Assembly: GCF_016629665.1 (NCBI RefSeq)
Contig: NZ_JAEPRQ010000007.1
Coordinates: forward strand, 1-64,000
DNA: 64,000 bases
DNA from: Paracoccus caeni
GTDB taxonomy: Bacteria > Pseudomonadota > Alphaproteobacteria > Rhodobacterales > Rhodobacteraceae
Direction: 5' to 3'
Shown: piece after piece, positions 43,119-51,899 of the stretch
Layout of the letters: every line of letters starts with the position of its first letter
Position numbering within the stretch: the stretch's first letter is position 1
The notes under the pieces: generated by a model
Database searches by the model: none
The model's input: the letters and a program-made list of their open reading frames with translations, nothing else
What the model was told of the DNA's origin: nothing
Made by a program: the position numbers and the translations under genes

Positions 43119-43583
43119 ATGTTGAGCTATTGGCAACTGGATTTCGACAAGGATATCGAACTGGCCAATCTGAAGGCCGATCTTGCGACATCGCGCGGGC
43201 GGCTCGATTCGGCTTTGTTCAAGCATCTGGCGATGCTGGCGCCGGTCGCGGTGGGCGGTATGGGAATGTTCGTGCGCGCAGGCGGCAGCGAGCATCTGGG
43301 GCTGCCCGCGATTGCGATGATCACGGTGCCTGCGGTCATTCTGGTGGTCAGTGTGATGTTATCGGCGCTGTCGCTGGCGATTGCGCCGACCAATGTGGTC
43401 AAGACCATCGCCCCGGACGGCAAGGCGATTCTGCGGACGCGCGATGAATGGGTCGATGTGCTGCGTCACGGCGTCGGTTACACCAACTGGCATCGCGGGT
43501 TCGAGGATAATGTCCAGTTCTACGGCTTCTCGCTGGCCGCTTTCACCTTTCTTCTGGGCGGGATCTGGTTTCTGATAGGCTGA
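43119..43583 (+). CDS. Small membrane protein of unknown function
   Basis: 154 aa from MLSYWQLDFDKDIELANLKA, behind GGACGGAGG. An apparent longer frame upstream runs through the repeat element and is rejected. It has two central hydrophobic segments (HLAMLAPVAVGGMGMFV near residue 38 and MITVPAVILVVSVMLSAL near 68) and a third at the C-terminus (FSLAAFTFLLGGIWFLIG). I recognise no domain. It converges with pcs 15 bp downstream. Confidence 0.72.
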   Translation: MLSYWQLDFDKDIELANLKADLATSRGRLDSALFKHLAMLAPVAVGGMGMFVRAGGSEHLGLPAIAMITVPAVILVVSVMLSALSLAIAPTNVVKTIAPDGKAILRTRDEWVDVLRHGVGYTNWHRGFEDNVQFYGFSLAAFTFLLGGIWFLIG

Positions 43584-43598
43584 CCCGCCCTCGCGATG

Positions 43599-44309
43599 TC
43601 AGGCGCGGCGGCGCGGCTGTTCGGGGACCATCTGCTGCACAGCCCCCGCCACGGTCAGCCAGATCGAGCTGATCACCAGCCCCCAGATGGCCCAGCTTGC
43701 CGGGTGGAAATCGACCCATGCGGCCCAGCCTGCGAAGATCACCCATGCAATCGTCATCGGCAGGGTGATCGCGCGCCAGCGTTTGGTGCGGACCGGGTGG
43801 ACGAATTTGATATTGCGGAACATCGCGATGGTCAGGATCACGACGATGAAAAGGATCACCGTCCAGTGCGGTCGGGTGGCGAACAGGACCAGCACCACCA
43901 TGTTCCAGCAGCCCGGAAATCCTGAGAAGGAATTATCCTTCGTTTTCATTCCGGTATCGGCGAAATATAAGACGCTGCCGTAAACGATTACGAAGATCGC
44001 GAACCAGCCGGTCCAGCCCGAAAGCAGCCCCGATTTGAACAGCGCGAAGGCCGGGATGAACACATAGGTCAGATAGTCGATGATCAGGTCCATGATCACG
44101 CCGTCATAGCGCGGCGAGTTGTCCTTGACCGAGTATCGTCGCGCCAGCGGTCCGTCGATGCCATCGACCACGAAGGCCACGACCAGCCAGAGGAACATCA
44201 TCTCCCAATCGCCATCGACGGCTGCCAACATGGCGAGCATCGACAGGACCGCCCCTGTAGCGGTCAGCAGATGGACGGACAGGGCTTTGTGTCGCAAGAT
44301 CATCGGCAC
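43599..44309 (-). CDS. pcs: Phosphatidylcholine synthase
   Basis: 236 aa, about eight hydrophobic segments. The CDP-alcohol phosphatidyltransferase signature is seen across residues 49-77: DGIDGPLARR, then a Gly and two Asp in RYDGVIMDLIIDYLTY. The arrangement and the family-typical FPGCWNMVVLVLF near 130 identify the Pcs branch, which joins choline directly to CDP-diacylglycerol in the inner membrane. Phosphatidylcholine production fits a Rhodobacteraceae host. Confidence 0.9.
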   Translation of the reverse strand: MPMILRHKALSVHLLTATGAVLSMLAMLAAVDGDWEMMFLWLVVAFVVDGIDGPLARRYSVKDNSPRYDGVIMDLIIDYLTYVFIPAFALFKSGLLSGWTGWFAIFVIVYGSVLYFADTGMKTKDNSFSGFPGCWNMVVLVLFATRPHWTVILFIVVILTIAMFRNIKFVHPVRTKRWRAITLPMTIAWVIFAGWAAWVDFHPASWAIWGLVISSIWLTVAGAVQQMVPEQPRRRA

Positions 44310-44353
44310 GTTCTGACAGTTTGACGGCAGTCACGCAACAGATCGCTGAGGAT

Positions 44354-45094
44354 TCAGCGCAGAATTGGCGGGCCTTTGGGTCTTGCCGGTTCTTCCGGCA
44401 CAGGTTGCGGCGTCAGATCGAACAGCAGCGCGCCGGGCGGCATTGCCCCCGCCTCGAAGCTGATATCGACGCCGCCGGGCTGTGGCGGCAGGAAGGCCAG
44501 CGCCTCGGCCAGAGCCTTGGCGAGGGCGGGCTGACGGTCGGGCTCGGCCCCGGCAATCAGCAGCAGATGCGAGGACGGACCGTCGCGCCCGGCCACGCCA
44601 ACCAGAGCAGCGCCGGTGATCAGCCCGCGCATATCGGCCAGCCGCTGCGCCAACGGGGTCTGCAACGCCTCGACCACGGCGGCATCGGGGACGGTCAGGC
44701 GCAGCCGCGCCTCGGCCGCTTCGGGGGCAGCTTCCAGCGCGCCGGTCAGCCAGTCCAGCATCGCGGCATCCAGCAACATCTCGGACGGGTGGCCGGGATT
44801 GACCAAGAGGCCCGCCCCCGCAGATTTCAGCAGCCCCGCAAGGATGCGCCCCGGCATCGCCGCATAGGCGACGGGGCCGCCGAAGAAACCGGCCAGCCGA
44901 TCCTCGCTGTCGCAGGCCAAAGCCACGCGGGCATCATCGAGCGGGAAGATCCGCAGTTCCACCTCATCGCCTTTTGGCTCGGCGGTCAGGGCCACCGACA
45001 ATTCGGTATCGGCCAGCCGCGACAGCATCCGGGCGCGCAGTGGCGCATCGGCATCGTGAAAGGGGATCGAGGCAAGCTCGTCCAGCGCGGTCAT
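44354..45094 (-). CDS. SseB family protein
   Basis: 246 aa from MTALDELASIPFHDADAPLR. The SseB N-terminal domain (about 20-130) shows FPLDDARVALACDSEDRLAG and GPVAYAAMPGRIL. The enhanced-serine-sensitivity C-terminal domain follows (SHLLLIAGAEPDRQPALAKA near 190). In Escherichia coli SseB affects serine sensitivity, but the biochemical role is unknown. It lies 44 bp upstream of pcs on the same strand and is divergent from the envelope cluster. Confidence 0.8.
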   Translation of the reverse strand: MTALDELASIPFHDADAPLRARMLSRLADTELSVALTAEPKGDEVELRIFPLDDARVALACDSEDRLAGFFGGPVAYAAMPGRILAGLLKSAGAGLLVNPGHPSEMLLDAAMLDWLTGALEAAPEAAEARLRLTVPDAAVVEALQTPLAQRLADMRGLITGAALVGVAGRDGPSSHLLLIAGAEPDRQPALAKALAEALAFLPPQPGGVDISFEAGAMPPGALLFDLTPQPVPEEPARPKGPPILR

Positions 45095-45250
45095 GGCGGC
45101 ACCCTCCGTGGAAACAGGGCATGCCCTGCCCCAGAACCAGCGGATGTTCAAGTGTTCGGGGGAAGCGGCCAGTGCCGCCGATGGGCCAACCTTTGCCGCC
45201 GGTCTGCCGACCGCCTTGAAAATAAGGGGGAAACAGCGCCAGATACTCGC

Positions 45251-45829
45251 ATGAGCGCCTCCACACGCCGATCCTTGCTGAACCGGGTTCTGCCCCGCAC
45301 GCTTGCAGCGGCGGGATTGGCGGCGGCTATCGGCGTCAGCTGGTGGATGCGGGTCGAGGCGGCGCGTGCGCCGGACGATCCCCCTCAGGTCGCCATGGGT
45401 GAGGCCGTCGATCTTGGCAGGGTCTCGCTGACGCCGTTGGCCCTGACGCTGCTGCCTGACGGCGATCAGGCCGCGCTGACCCTGCATGCGACCGCCGAGA
45501 ATATCACCGGCGAGACGCAATCCGGCCTCTTCGGGTTTCCGCCGCATCCGCCACAGATCGAGGTTTCCGGCGTCGAGCTTGCCGAGCCCGAGGTGATCCT
45601 TCACCGCGACGGTGAGGCGCTGCAGCAGTTGCAACCGCGCCTTGTCGAGCGGGTCTCGATCACTTGGCAGGTGCCACAGGATTTCCGGGCCGACAACCTG
45701 TCGCTGACCTTTTTCCGCCAAAGTTTCAAACTGCGCGACAATCTTTATGGCAAATCAAGCTGGCTTGGCTTCAGCCCAAGCGCGCGGCTGGATGCCACGG
45801 TCGAAATGCGGGCGGGCGGCGGCTTATGA
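45251..45829 (+). CDS. Membrane-anchored exported protein, envelope cluster gene 1
   Basis: 192 aa with an N-terminal transmembrane or uncleaved signal segment (RTLAAAGLAAAIGVSWWM) after a basic leader. The exported part looks like a beta-sandwich (LTPLALTLLPDGDQAALTLH near 62 and LVERVSITWQVPQDFRADNL near 130), vaguely like DUF4352-type accessory domains. I cannot name the family. It overlaps the next gene by ATGA. Confidence 0.65.
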   Translation: MSASTRRSLLNRVLPRTLAAAGLAAAIGVSWWMRVEAARAPDDPPQVAMGEAVDLGRVSLTPLALTLLPDGDQAALTLHATAENITGETQSGLFGFPPHPPQIEVSGVELAEPEVILHRDGEALQQLQPRLVERVSITWQVPQDFRADNLSLTFFRQSFKLRDNLYGKSSWLGFSPSARLDATVEMRAGGGL

Positions 45830-46374
45830 TGCGGCGGATCGCGAACCTTGTCGTGTTGCTGATCGGCGGCGGTCTGCTGGCGGGGATGCTGGCGACGGTG
45901 CCCGACTATAACAGCGCGGTTCAGCCCTTCACGACGCGCGTCGCAGCAGGTGAGGTGGCGGCAGGGCGGTTGTTCAGCGCGCGGTTTCTGGATGCGCGCA
46001 CGGCGACTGAGATCGCGTTCGAGCGCTATGGCCAGACGGTGCTGCGCGAGACTGGCGGGCTGTTCCTGATCGCGGATTTCGAGGTCTCAGATGTCCGCCG
46101 CTCGACCCGGATCGAGGCCAGATGGCAGGGCAGCAGCGGGCGAGAATACAGCGCGTCGAAGCGGTTCAACTGGGCGCCCGGCGATCTGGAAACGCGCTGG
46201 TTTCAGCCGGGGCTGACCGACCGCGCCCGTGCAATCTTCGAGCTGCCCGAGGATGAGATCGCGGGCGGCAGGCTGATCCTTTCGACCCCGGCGAAACCCG
46301 TTCTGGATAGTGCGCTTTACTTGGACGGCGTGCCGGTCTCGGCCACCCTGCCCCGGCTGAGGCTTGAGCAATGA
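45826..46374 (+). CDS. Membrane-anchored exported protein, envelope cluster gene 2
   Basis: 182 aa, one N-terminal hydrophobic segment (IANLVVLLIGGGLLAGML) followed by a soluble exported domain with acidic and aromatic residues (FNWAPGDLETRWFQPG near 110). ATG 45826 is used for the ATGA overlap with gene 1; ATG 45829 is equivalent. No domain recognised. It overlaps gene 3 by 4 bp, so all three should be co-translated. Confidence 0.65.
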   Translation: MMRRIANLVVLLIGGGLLAGMLATVPDYNSAVQPFTTRVAAGEVAAGRLFSARFLDARTATEIAFERYGQTVLRETGGLFLIADFEVSDVRRSTRIEARWQGSSGREYSASKRFNWAPGDLETRWFQPGLTDRARAIFELPEDEIAGGRLILSTPAKPVLDSALYLDGVPVSATLPRLRLEQ

Positions 46375-46922
46375 GGCATCTGCTGTGGATCATTCTTGCC
46401 CTGCTGTTGCTGTCGGCGACCGCGCTGATTGCGGCCAAGACCAGCCTGCTGGATCTTCGCAGAGATCGGGAATGGCGGCCGACCGAGATCGCGACCGATA
46501 GCGGTCTGCTGGATGGGGTCGAAGTCAGGCTGCAATCGACGCGCGCGGTGACCACGCCCGCGCAAGAGGGGCGCGCGCTGCTGCATCTGCGGCTGGCGGT
46601 GACCGGACCGCTGCAGGCGAGAGAGGGGTGGATCAACTGCCGGGTGACGCTGACCGATCCGCAGGGCCGCGTCTGGGCGCCGGTGGAGACAGAGCTGACA
46701 GACGGCGCAGTCCGCACTCTTGCGGCGGACGGGCAGAACAACGGGCGCTGCAATCCCTTGCCCTATGACGCGCCGGGGGATGGTGAAGCGATCCTGTCGG
46801 ATAGCGTCTTTGTGGTGCCGGTCGAGGTGCTGACACAATTGCGGCTGAATGTCTCGGGCTTCGGCACCCGTCCCCGCGCCCTGTCGATGCCCATCAGACC
46901 GGCGCTGATGACGCTTCAATAG
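46371..46922 (+). CDS. Membrane-anchored exported protein, envelope cluster gene 3
   Basis: 183 aa with an N-terminal segment WIILALLLLSATALIAAK and an exported beta-rich domain (LLHLRLAVTGPLQAREGWIN near 68 and SVFVVPVEVLTQLRLNVSGF near 143) that again recalls DUF4352-like folds, perhaps homologous to gene 1. Two Cys (NCRV and RCNP) could form a disulfide. Its last 29 bp overlap the 3' end of the opposite-strand membrane gene. Confidence 0.65.
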   Translation: MRHLLWIILALLLLSATALIAAKTSLLDLRRDREWRPTEIATDSGLLDGVEVRLQSTRAVTTPAQEGRALLHLRLAVTGPLQAREGWINCRVTLTDPQGRVWAPVETELTDGAVRTLAADGQNNGRCNPLPYDAPGDGEAILSDSVFVVPVEVLTQLRLNVSGFGTRPRALSMPIRPALMTLQ

Positions 46923-48237
46923 ACGGGGCGCTGCGGTCCTTGCCGGCGCGGCCTGCAAGCTCCAGCCCGGCGGCAAGAATGCAAAATTGGACGACACTGA
47001 CGATCAGCCCGTCCTGTGGTTGTCCCGGCGCTCCGAACAGCAGGCTCAGCGGGGTTGCCAGAACCTGCCAGACAAGCTGATCCTGCGGGCCGATCAGTTC
47101 GGCCACCCCCATCCACGCCCAGCGGCCCAGCCAGTCGGCCAGCCGCCACAGCACGATCACCGATACCGACAAAGCGACCCCGGCAGAGGCAGCCAGCAGC
47201 ACACCGTTGACCACCGCATGCCAGCGCTTCACCAGCCCGGCCCAGAAATGCCCGATGAAATCCGCGACCGGCTTTGGCAAAGCCTGCCACCGATTGAGCG
47301 CGCCACCGGCAATGCTGCGCGTCCTGTCGCTGAGCATGTTCAGGTCATGCCCATAGACGATGGCACCCAGATTGAACCAGATCAGCGGCAGCACCGCATA
47401 CCAGAAGAGCGTTTTCACCCACGGCCAAAGCTCGAATGGCGGCGGCCAATCGACCGGGCGGACCTGGGCGGCGGCAACCTCTTCTGCCCATGCGGCGCCG
47501 ATCAGCCCCTGCAACCATTCGCCGGGCGGCGGCAGCTTTGCCAGCCACTCGACTACCTGCCCTTCCCAACCCGAAATGACGTAAAGGCCCAGCAACACCC
47601 AGCTTGCCTCGCAGGCGACGACCAGAAGCGGCCAGAGCGCTGCCTTGCTGCGCTTGTCCAGCGCTTTGGCGATGCGCCGGATCGCCCAGATCGCCACGAC
47701 GGCGATCACGACCCAGATCGTGCTGCCGACCTCAAGCGCGGACGGACCCATGGCCGAGGGATCGGTGAAATCGATCCGCTCCATCTGTGCCGACAGGAAG
47801 GCCTGTGAATAGCTGCGCAACGTATCGCCCAGCAGACCCCAACCGGCGTAATAGGCGTAGAACGGGATCAGCACCGCCAGAAGTGCGCCCGCGAACATCC
47901 GCCCCTGTCCATCATCGCCGCCTGCCGTGGCGGCCACTGCGGGATCGGTCGCCTCTCTCATCCGCCTGCGCCAGCGATGCAGGCGGATATTCGGCAAGCC
48001 GTTCCTCAGGATCACGAACATCGACACAAAGACCAGCAATTGCAGCAGGATGACCGGCACCAGCGCGATCATCCCGGCGATGCGGCTTTGCAATCCGATC
48101 TCGACGGCAAGCCGCGTCAGCAACAGTCCGGCAAGCGCACCCGCCGCCCATAGCGCAGCCAGTGCCGCGCCATAGCGACGCAGCAGGTCAGCGCTTAGCG
48201 CGAGATGCGTTCCGATCAACCGCCAGGGCTCAAGCAT
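46894..48237 (-). CDS. Large polytopic membrane protein, envelope cluster gene 4
   Basis: About 447 aa from MLEPWRLIGTHLALSADLL, with roughly eight hydrophobic segments. A large loop between residues 195 and 280 contains many Trp and Pro (DWPPPFELWPWVKTLFWYAV). No family is recognised. It faces the three anchored proteins tail to tail and shares 29 bp with the last of them. It may be their membrane partner, but this is only positional inference. Confidence 0.65.
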   Translation of the reverse strand: MLEPWRLIGTHLALSADLLRRYGAALAALWAAGALAGLLLTRLAVEIGLQSRIAGMIALVPVILLQLLVFVSMFVILRNGLPNIRLHRWRRRMREATDPAVAATAGGDDGQGRMFAGALLAVLIPFYAYYAGWGLLGDTLRSYSQAFLSAQMERIDFTDPSAMGPSALEVGSTIWVVIAVVAIWAIRRIAKALDKRSKAALWPLLVVACEASWVLLGLYVISGWEGQVVEWLAKLPPPGEWLQGLIGAAWAEEVAAAQVRPVDWPPPFELWPWVKTLFWYAVLPLIWFNLGAIVYGHDLNMLSDRTRSIAGGALNRWQALPKPVADFIGHFWAGLVKRWHAVVNGVLLAASAGVALSVSVIVLWRLADWLGRWAWMGVAELIGPQDQLVWQVLATPLSLLFGAPGQPQDGLIVSVVQFCILAAGLELAGRAGKDRSAPSIEASSAPV

Positions 48238-48406
48238 GACCGCAGCATGGCGCGAGGGTTTGCGCCGGACAAGTCCGCGCTTTTGCATGCGGCACCTTCG
48301 CGCCTAGCCTGTGGAGCGGAGCCTGCATTCTTCGCGAAGGGCCAAATGCTTCAAATGGTTGCGGATCTCTGCCGCGATCTGGTGATTTGCCATCATAGGA
48401 TTACAC

Positions 48407-48434
48407 AAAAAAGCGCGGCCATTTCTGACCGCGC
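48407..48434 (-). terminator. Intrinsic terminator of the sugar ABC operon
   Basis: On the - strand GCGCGGTCA, a GAAA loop and TGGCCGCGC form a 9-bp stem (one wobble) followed by TTTTTT. It lies 26 bp after the binding-protein stop. Confidence 0.9.
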
Positions 48435-48460
48435 TGTTTATTCTTGTAAGTGGGATCGGA

Positions 48461-49420
48461 TCAGAACGGGCTGTCCGGGTAGAAGAAGTTCTCTGCATTC
48501 TCCGGCGTGATCAACTGGCTGCCGATGATGAAGCGGCCGGTCATCGGTGCGTTCGAGACAAAGTTCAGTGCCGTCATCTCGATGGCCGAGGAAATCAGCG
48601 CCGGCGGATAGGTGACGTTCACCGGCAGTTGCGGGTCTTTGTCCATGATGCGCTGGACGATCTCTTTCATCCCGGCGCCGCCGATCACCCACATTTCCTC
48701 GTTGCGGCCCGCTGCCGAGATGGCTTCCAGAACGCCAATCGCCATATCGTCATCGGCCGCCCAGACGGCGTCGATTTCCGGGTATTTCGACAGGTAGTCC
48801 TGCATCACGGTGAAGGCGTCGTCGCGGTTCCAGTTGCCGTGCTGCATGTCGAGGATCTCGACATCCGAACCTTCCAGCGCGGCCTGGAATGCCTCGACCC
48901 GCTCATTGTCCAGCGTGGTCGGAATGCCGCGGAGCACGACGATCTTCGATCCGGCCTCAAGATTGTCGCGGAAATACTGGCCTGCGACGCGACCGAACGC
49001 GGCGTTGTCGCCTGCGACGTAAAGGTCTTCGATGCCTTCCTGCGACAGGCCGCGATCCACCACCGTCACGAATTTCCCGGCATCCTTCACGGCTGCGACC
49101 GGCGCGGTCAGCGGCTCGGATTCAAAGGGCAGCACCACGAGGCCATCGATATTGCGGGTGGCCATCATGTCTTCGATATCGTTGACCTGTTTGGCGGCAT
49201 CGCCTGCGGTGGACAGCACGAATTCGATATTCGGATAGGCTTCGCCCAGACGGGTGATCGTATCCTGCGCGTGCCAGTTCAACCCGCCCATGAAGCCATG
49301 CGTGGCCGAGGGGATCGAAACCCCGATCACCACCTTGTCGTCCTGAGCCAGTGCTGCGCCCGAAACCATGCCAAGTGACAGGGCCAGCGCTGTGGCTTTC
49401 ATCAGGGTTCTGCGTTTCAT
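48461..49420 (-). CDS. Sugar ABC transporter substrate-binding protein (RbsB-like)
   Basis: 319 aa periplasmic receptor. The signal peptide is MKRRTLMKATALALSLG with cleavage near ALA-QD. The mature protein has the two-lobed Peripla_BP_4 fold, seen in VVIGVSIPSATHGFMGGLNW near residue 30 and ATRNIDGLVVLPFESEPLTA near 86. An aromatic-rich pocket (HGFMGGLNWHAQ) suits a monosaccharide or polyol. The start follows GGAGGAAAG. It is the last gene of a LacI-controlled operon. Confidence 0.9.
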   Translation of the reverse strand: MKRRTLMKATALALSLGMVSGAALAQDDKVVIGVSIPSATHGFMGGLNWHAQDTITRLGEAYPNIEFVLSTAGDAAKQVNDIEDMMATRNIDGLVVLPFESEPLTAPVAAVKDAGKFVTVVDRGLSQEGIEDLYVAGDNAAFGRVAGQYFRDNLEAGSKIVVLRGIPTTLDNERVEAFQAALEGSDVEILDMQHGNWNRDDAFTVMQDYLSKYPEIDAVWAADDDMAIGVLEAISAAGRNEEMWVIGGAGMKEIVQRIMDKDPQLPVNVTYPPALISSAIEMTALNFVSNAPMTGRFIIGSQLITPENAENFFYPDSPF

Positions 49421-49437
49421 TCTTTCCTCCCCAAGAG

Positions 49438-50409
49438 TTACCGCTCTTCGGCGGTGCGTTTTTCCCGCTGCAAGACAACAGCAAGAACAATGATGACCCC
49501 CTGGATCGCCCCGTTCAGATAGGGGCTGACCAGATCGGCCAGATTCAGAATATTGTCGATCAGTGACAGGATCAGGACACCGATCACCGTGCCCCAGACA
49601 CGCCCGCGTCCACCCTTCAGCGCGGTGCCGCCAATGATCACGGCGGCAATCGCCTCCAGCTCCCACAGCACGCCGGTTGATCCCGACGCAGAGCCAAGCC
49701 GCGGCACGTAAAGCACCGTCGCCAGCCCGACAAGCAGGCCCAGCAGCAGATAGGTCAGCAGCTTCACCCGGTTCACGTCGATGGCCGAATAGCGCGCCAC
49801 GCGGTCGTTCGAGCCGATCGCCTCGACATGGCGGCCAAAGCGGGAATGGCGCATGGTCCATTCACCAAGGATCGCGACGATGGCGAAGACGATGATCGGC
49901 CAAGTGATCCAGCCGATGCCGCCATAATAGACCGGGCGGTAAAGCGTCCGCAGCCCGTATTCGAGGCTCAGCGTGCCGCCATCGGCCAGCCATGTCACCA
50001 GCGAGCGGAAGATGCCCATGGTGCCAAGGGTGACGATAAACGGCTCAATCCTGGCCTTGGTTATGAGAAGCCCGTTCACGGTCCCGGCGATGATGCCGCC
50101 AAGGATGGCGACGCCCATACCGATCAGGATCGTGCCCCAGTTCTCGCCCACGCCGGGCAGGGCCGCGTTCATGGCGATAATGGTGACGCCGGCAAGGAAT
50201 GCCGCCATCGAGCCGACGGACAGGTCCAGCCCGCCCGCCGTGATCACAAAGGTCATGCCGACGGCGATGATGCCGATGAAGGCCGACCGCGCCAGAACGT
50301 TGGTGATATTGGCCGGGGCCAGAAAGGCGCTGTTCAGCAGCGCGCCAAGGATCACCAGCGCGATCAGCGCGACCAGTGGTCCAAGAAGATGAAGGTCGAT
50401 ACGTTTCAT
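49438..50409 (-). CDS. Sugar ABC transporter permease (RbsC-like)
   Basis: 323 aa with about ten helices. The family signatures are MTFVITAGGLDLSVGSMAAF near residue 57 and AVIIGGTALKGGRGRVWGTV near 260. It forms the inner-membrane channel of a CUT2-type importer. It begins MKRIDLHLLGPLVALIAL, and the start overlaps the ATPase stop by ATGA. Confidence 0.92.
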   Translation of the reverse strand: MKRIDLHLLGPLVALIALVILGALLNSAFLAPANITNVLARSAFIGIIAVGMTFVITAGGLDLSVGSMAAFLAGVTIIAMNAALPGVGENWGTILIGMGVAILGGIIAGTVNGLLITKARIEPFIVTLGTMGIFRSLVTWLADGGTLSLEYGLRTLYRPVYYGGIGWITWPIIVFAIVAILGEWTMRHSRFGRHVEAIGSNDRVARYSAIDVNRVKLLTYLLLGLLVGLATVLYVPRLGSASGSTGVLWELEAIAAVIIGGTALKGGRGRVWGTVIGVLILSLIDNILNLADLVSPYLNGAIQGVIIVLAVVLQREKRTAEER

Positions 50410-51899
50410 GCAGCCTTTCCGCCGTCACTTCCGACGCCCATGGCAAGGCGCACGATATTGTCTTCGGTCATGGCATCGCCCGTCACTTCACCGGCCAGCC
50501 GCCCCTCGCGCATGACCAGCACGCGGTCGGCAAGGCCGATCACCTCGGTCATTTCGCTGCTGATCACGATCAGACTGCGCCCCTCGGAGGCCAGCTTGCG
50601 GATGAAGGCGTAGATTTGCCGCTTGGTGCCCACGTCGATGCCGCGAGTGGGTTCGTCGATGATGATGATGTCGGGATCGGGCAGCATGGTTTTCGCCAGC
50701 AACAACTTTTGCTGGTTCCCGCCCGACAGCTTCCCCGCCAGCATGTTGCGATCCTTGGCGCGGATGTCGAAATCCTCGGTCGCGCGGTCCAGCGCCTTGT
50801 CTTCGGCGCGGGTGTCGATGCGCCATTTGCCGAACCGCTCCAGCGTCGCCAGCGTCAGATTGACCCGCAAACCCTTCTCCAGAAGCAGCCCGGCTTCCTT
50901 GCGGTCTTCGGTCAGATAGGCCAGCCCCGCCGCGAAGGCATGGCGTAGATCACTGATCCGCACCGGCTTGCCGTTCACCTGAATGTCGCCGGTCGATGAT
51001 CGCAGGCCGACCAGCCCTTCGGCCAGTTCCGTACGACCCGAGCCGACCAGACCAGAGATGCCCAGCACCTCACCCTTGCGCAGCGCAAAGCTGACATCAT
51101 GCACGCGCCCCGGAACGGTCAAGCCTCTGACCTGCAAGGCAATCTCAGCGGAGGGATCGCCTTTCGGCGGATAGAAATCCTCCAACTCGCGCCCGACCAT
51201 CGCGGTCGCCATGCCGTCCTCGGTTAGCTCGCCGCGCATGGCCTGCCGGACCACGCGGCCGTCGCGCAAGACGGTGATCCGGTCGGCCAGATGCGCCACC
51301 TCGTCCAGACGGTGCGAGCAATAGAGGATCGCCACCCCTTCGGCGCGCAGCCGGTCGATCTGTTCGTAAAGGGTGCCGACCTCGCGATGCGTCAGAACGG
51401 CGCTAGGCTCGTCCATGATCAGCACGCGGGCGTTGCGGGACAGGGCTTTTGCGATCTCGACCATCTGCCGGTCGGGAACCGAAAGGTTGCCGATCTTCGC
51501 ATCGGGCGAAATCGTGGTGTTCAGCCGTTTCAGCAACGCCGCCGTTTCCTCGCGCATTGCGGCGTGGTTCAGGCGGAAGCCACCCAGTTCGCGGCCCAGA
51601 AACACATTCGCCGCAACCGTCAGGTCCGAGGCGAGGTTGAATTCCTGATGGATGACGATGATGCCCTGCGCCTCGGCCTCCGGGCCGCTGGCAAAGCGGG
51701 CGGGCTTGCCGTCCAGCAGGATTTGCCCCTCGGTCGGGTCCAGAAACCCGCCAAGTATCTTCATGATCGTGGATTTCCCCGCCCCGTTCTCGCCGATTAG
51801 CGCGTGAACCTCGCCCGGCTCCAGCGCCAGATCGACGCCGTGCAGCACCTGAATGGGGCCGAAGCTTTTAGAGACGTTTTGCAGGGCAAGCACGGTCAT
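50406..51899 (-). CDS. Sugar ABC transporter ATP-binding protein (RbsA-like, two ATPase domains)
   Basis: 497 aa from MTVLALQNVSKSFGPIQVLH. The first ATPase domain has GENGAGKSTIMK and MDEPSAVLTH. The second has the usual degenerate Walker A GLVGSGRTELAEG, signature LSGGNQQKLLLAKT and Walker B IIIDEPTRGIDVG. Two fused ATPase halves are normal for CUT2 sugar importers. It overlaps the permease and oxidoreductase genes by 4 bp each. Confidence 0.94.
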   Translation of the reverse strand: MTVLALQNVSKSFGPIQVLHGVDLALEPGEVHALIGENGAGKSTIMKILGGFLDPTEGQILLDGKPARFASGPEAEAQGIIVIHQEFNLASDLTVAANVFLGRELGGFRLNHAAMREETAALLKRLNTTISPDAKIGNLSVPDRQMVEIAKALSRNARVLIMDEPSAVLTHREVGTLYEQIDRLRAEGVAILYCSHRLDEVAHLADRITVLRDGRVVRQAMRGELTEDGMATAMVGRELEDFYPPKGDPSAEIALQVRGLTVPGRVHDVSFALRKGEVLGISGLVGSGRTELAEGLVGLRSSTGDIQVNGKPVRISDLRHAFAAGLAYLTEDRKEAGLLLEKGLRVNLTLATLERFGKWRIDTRAEDKALDRATEDFDIRAKDRNMLAGKLSGGNQQKLLLAKTMLPDPDIIIIDEPTRGIDVGTKRQIYAFIRKLASEGRSLIVISSEMTEVIGLADRVLVMREGRLAGEVTGDAMTEDNIVRLAMGVGSDGGKAA

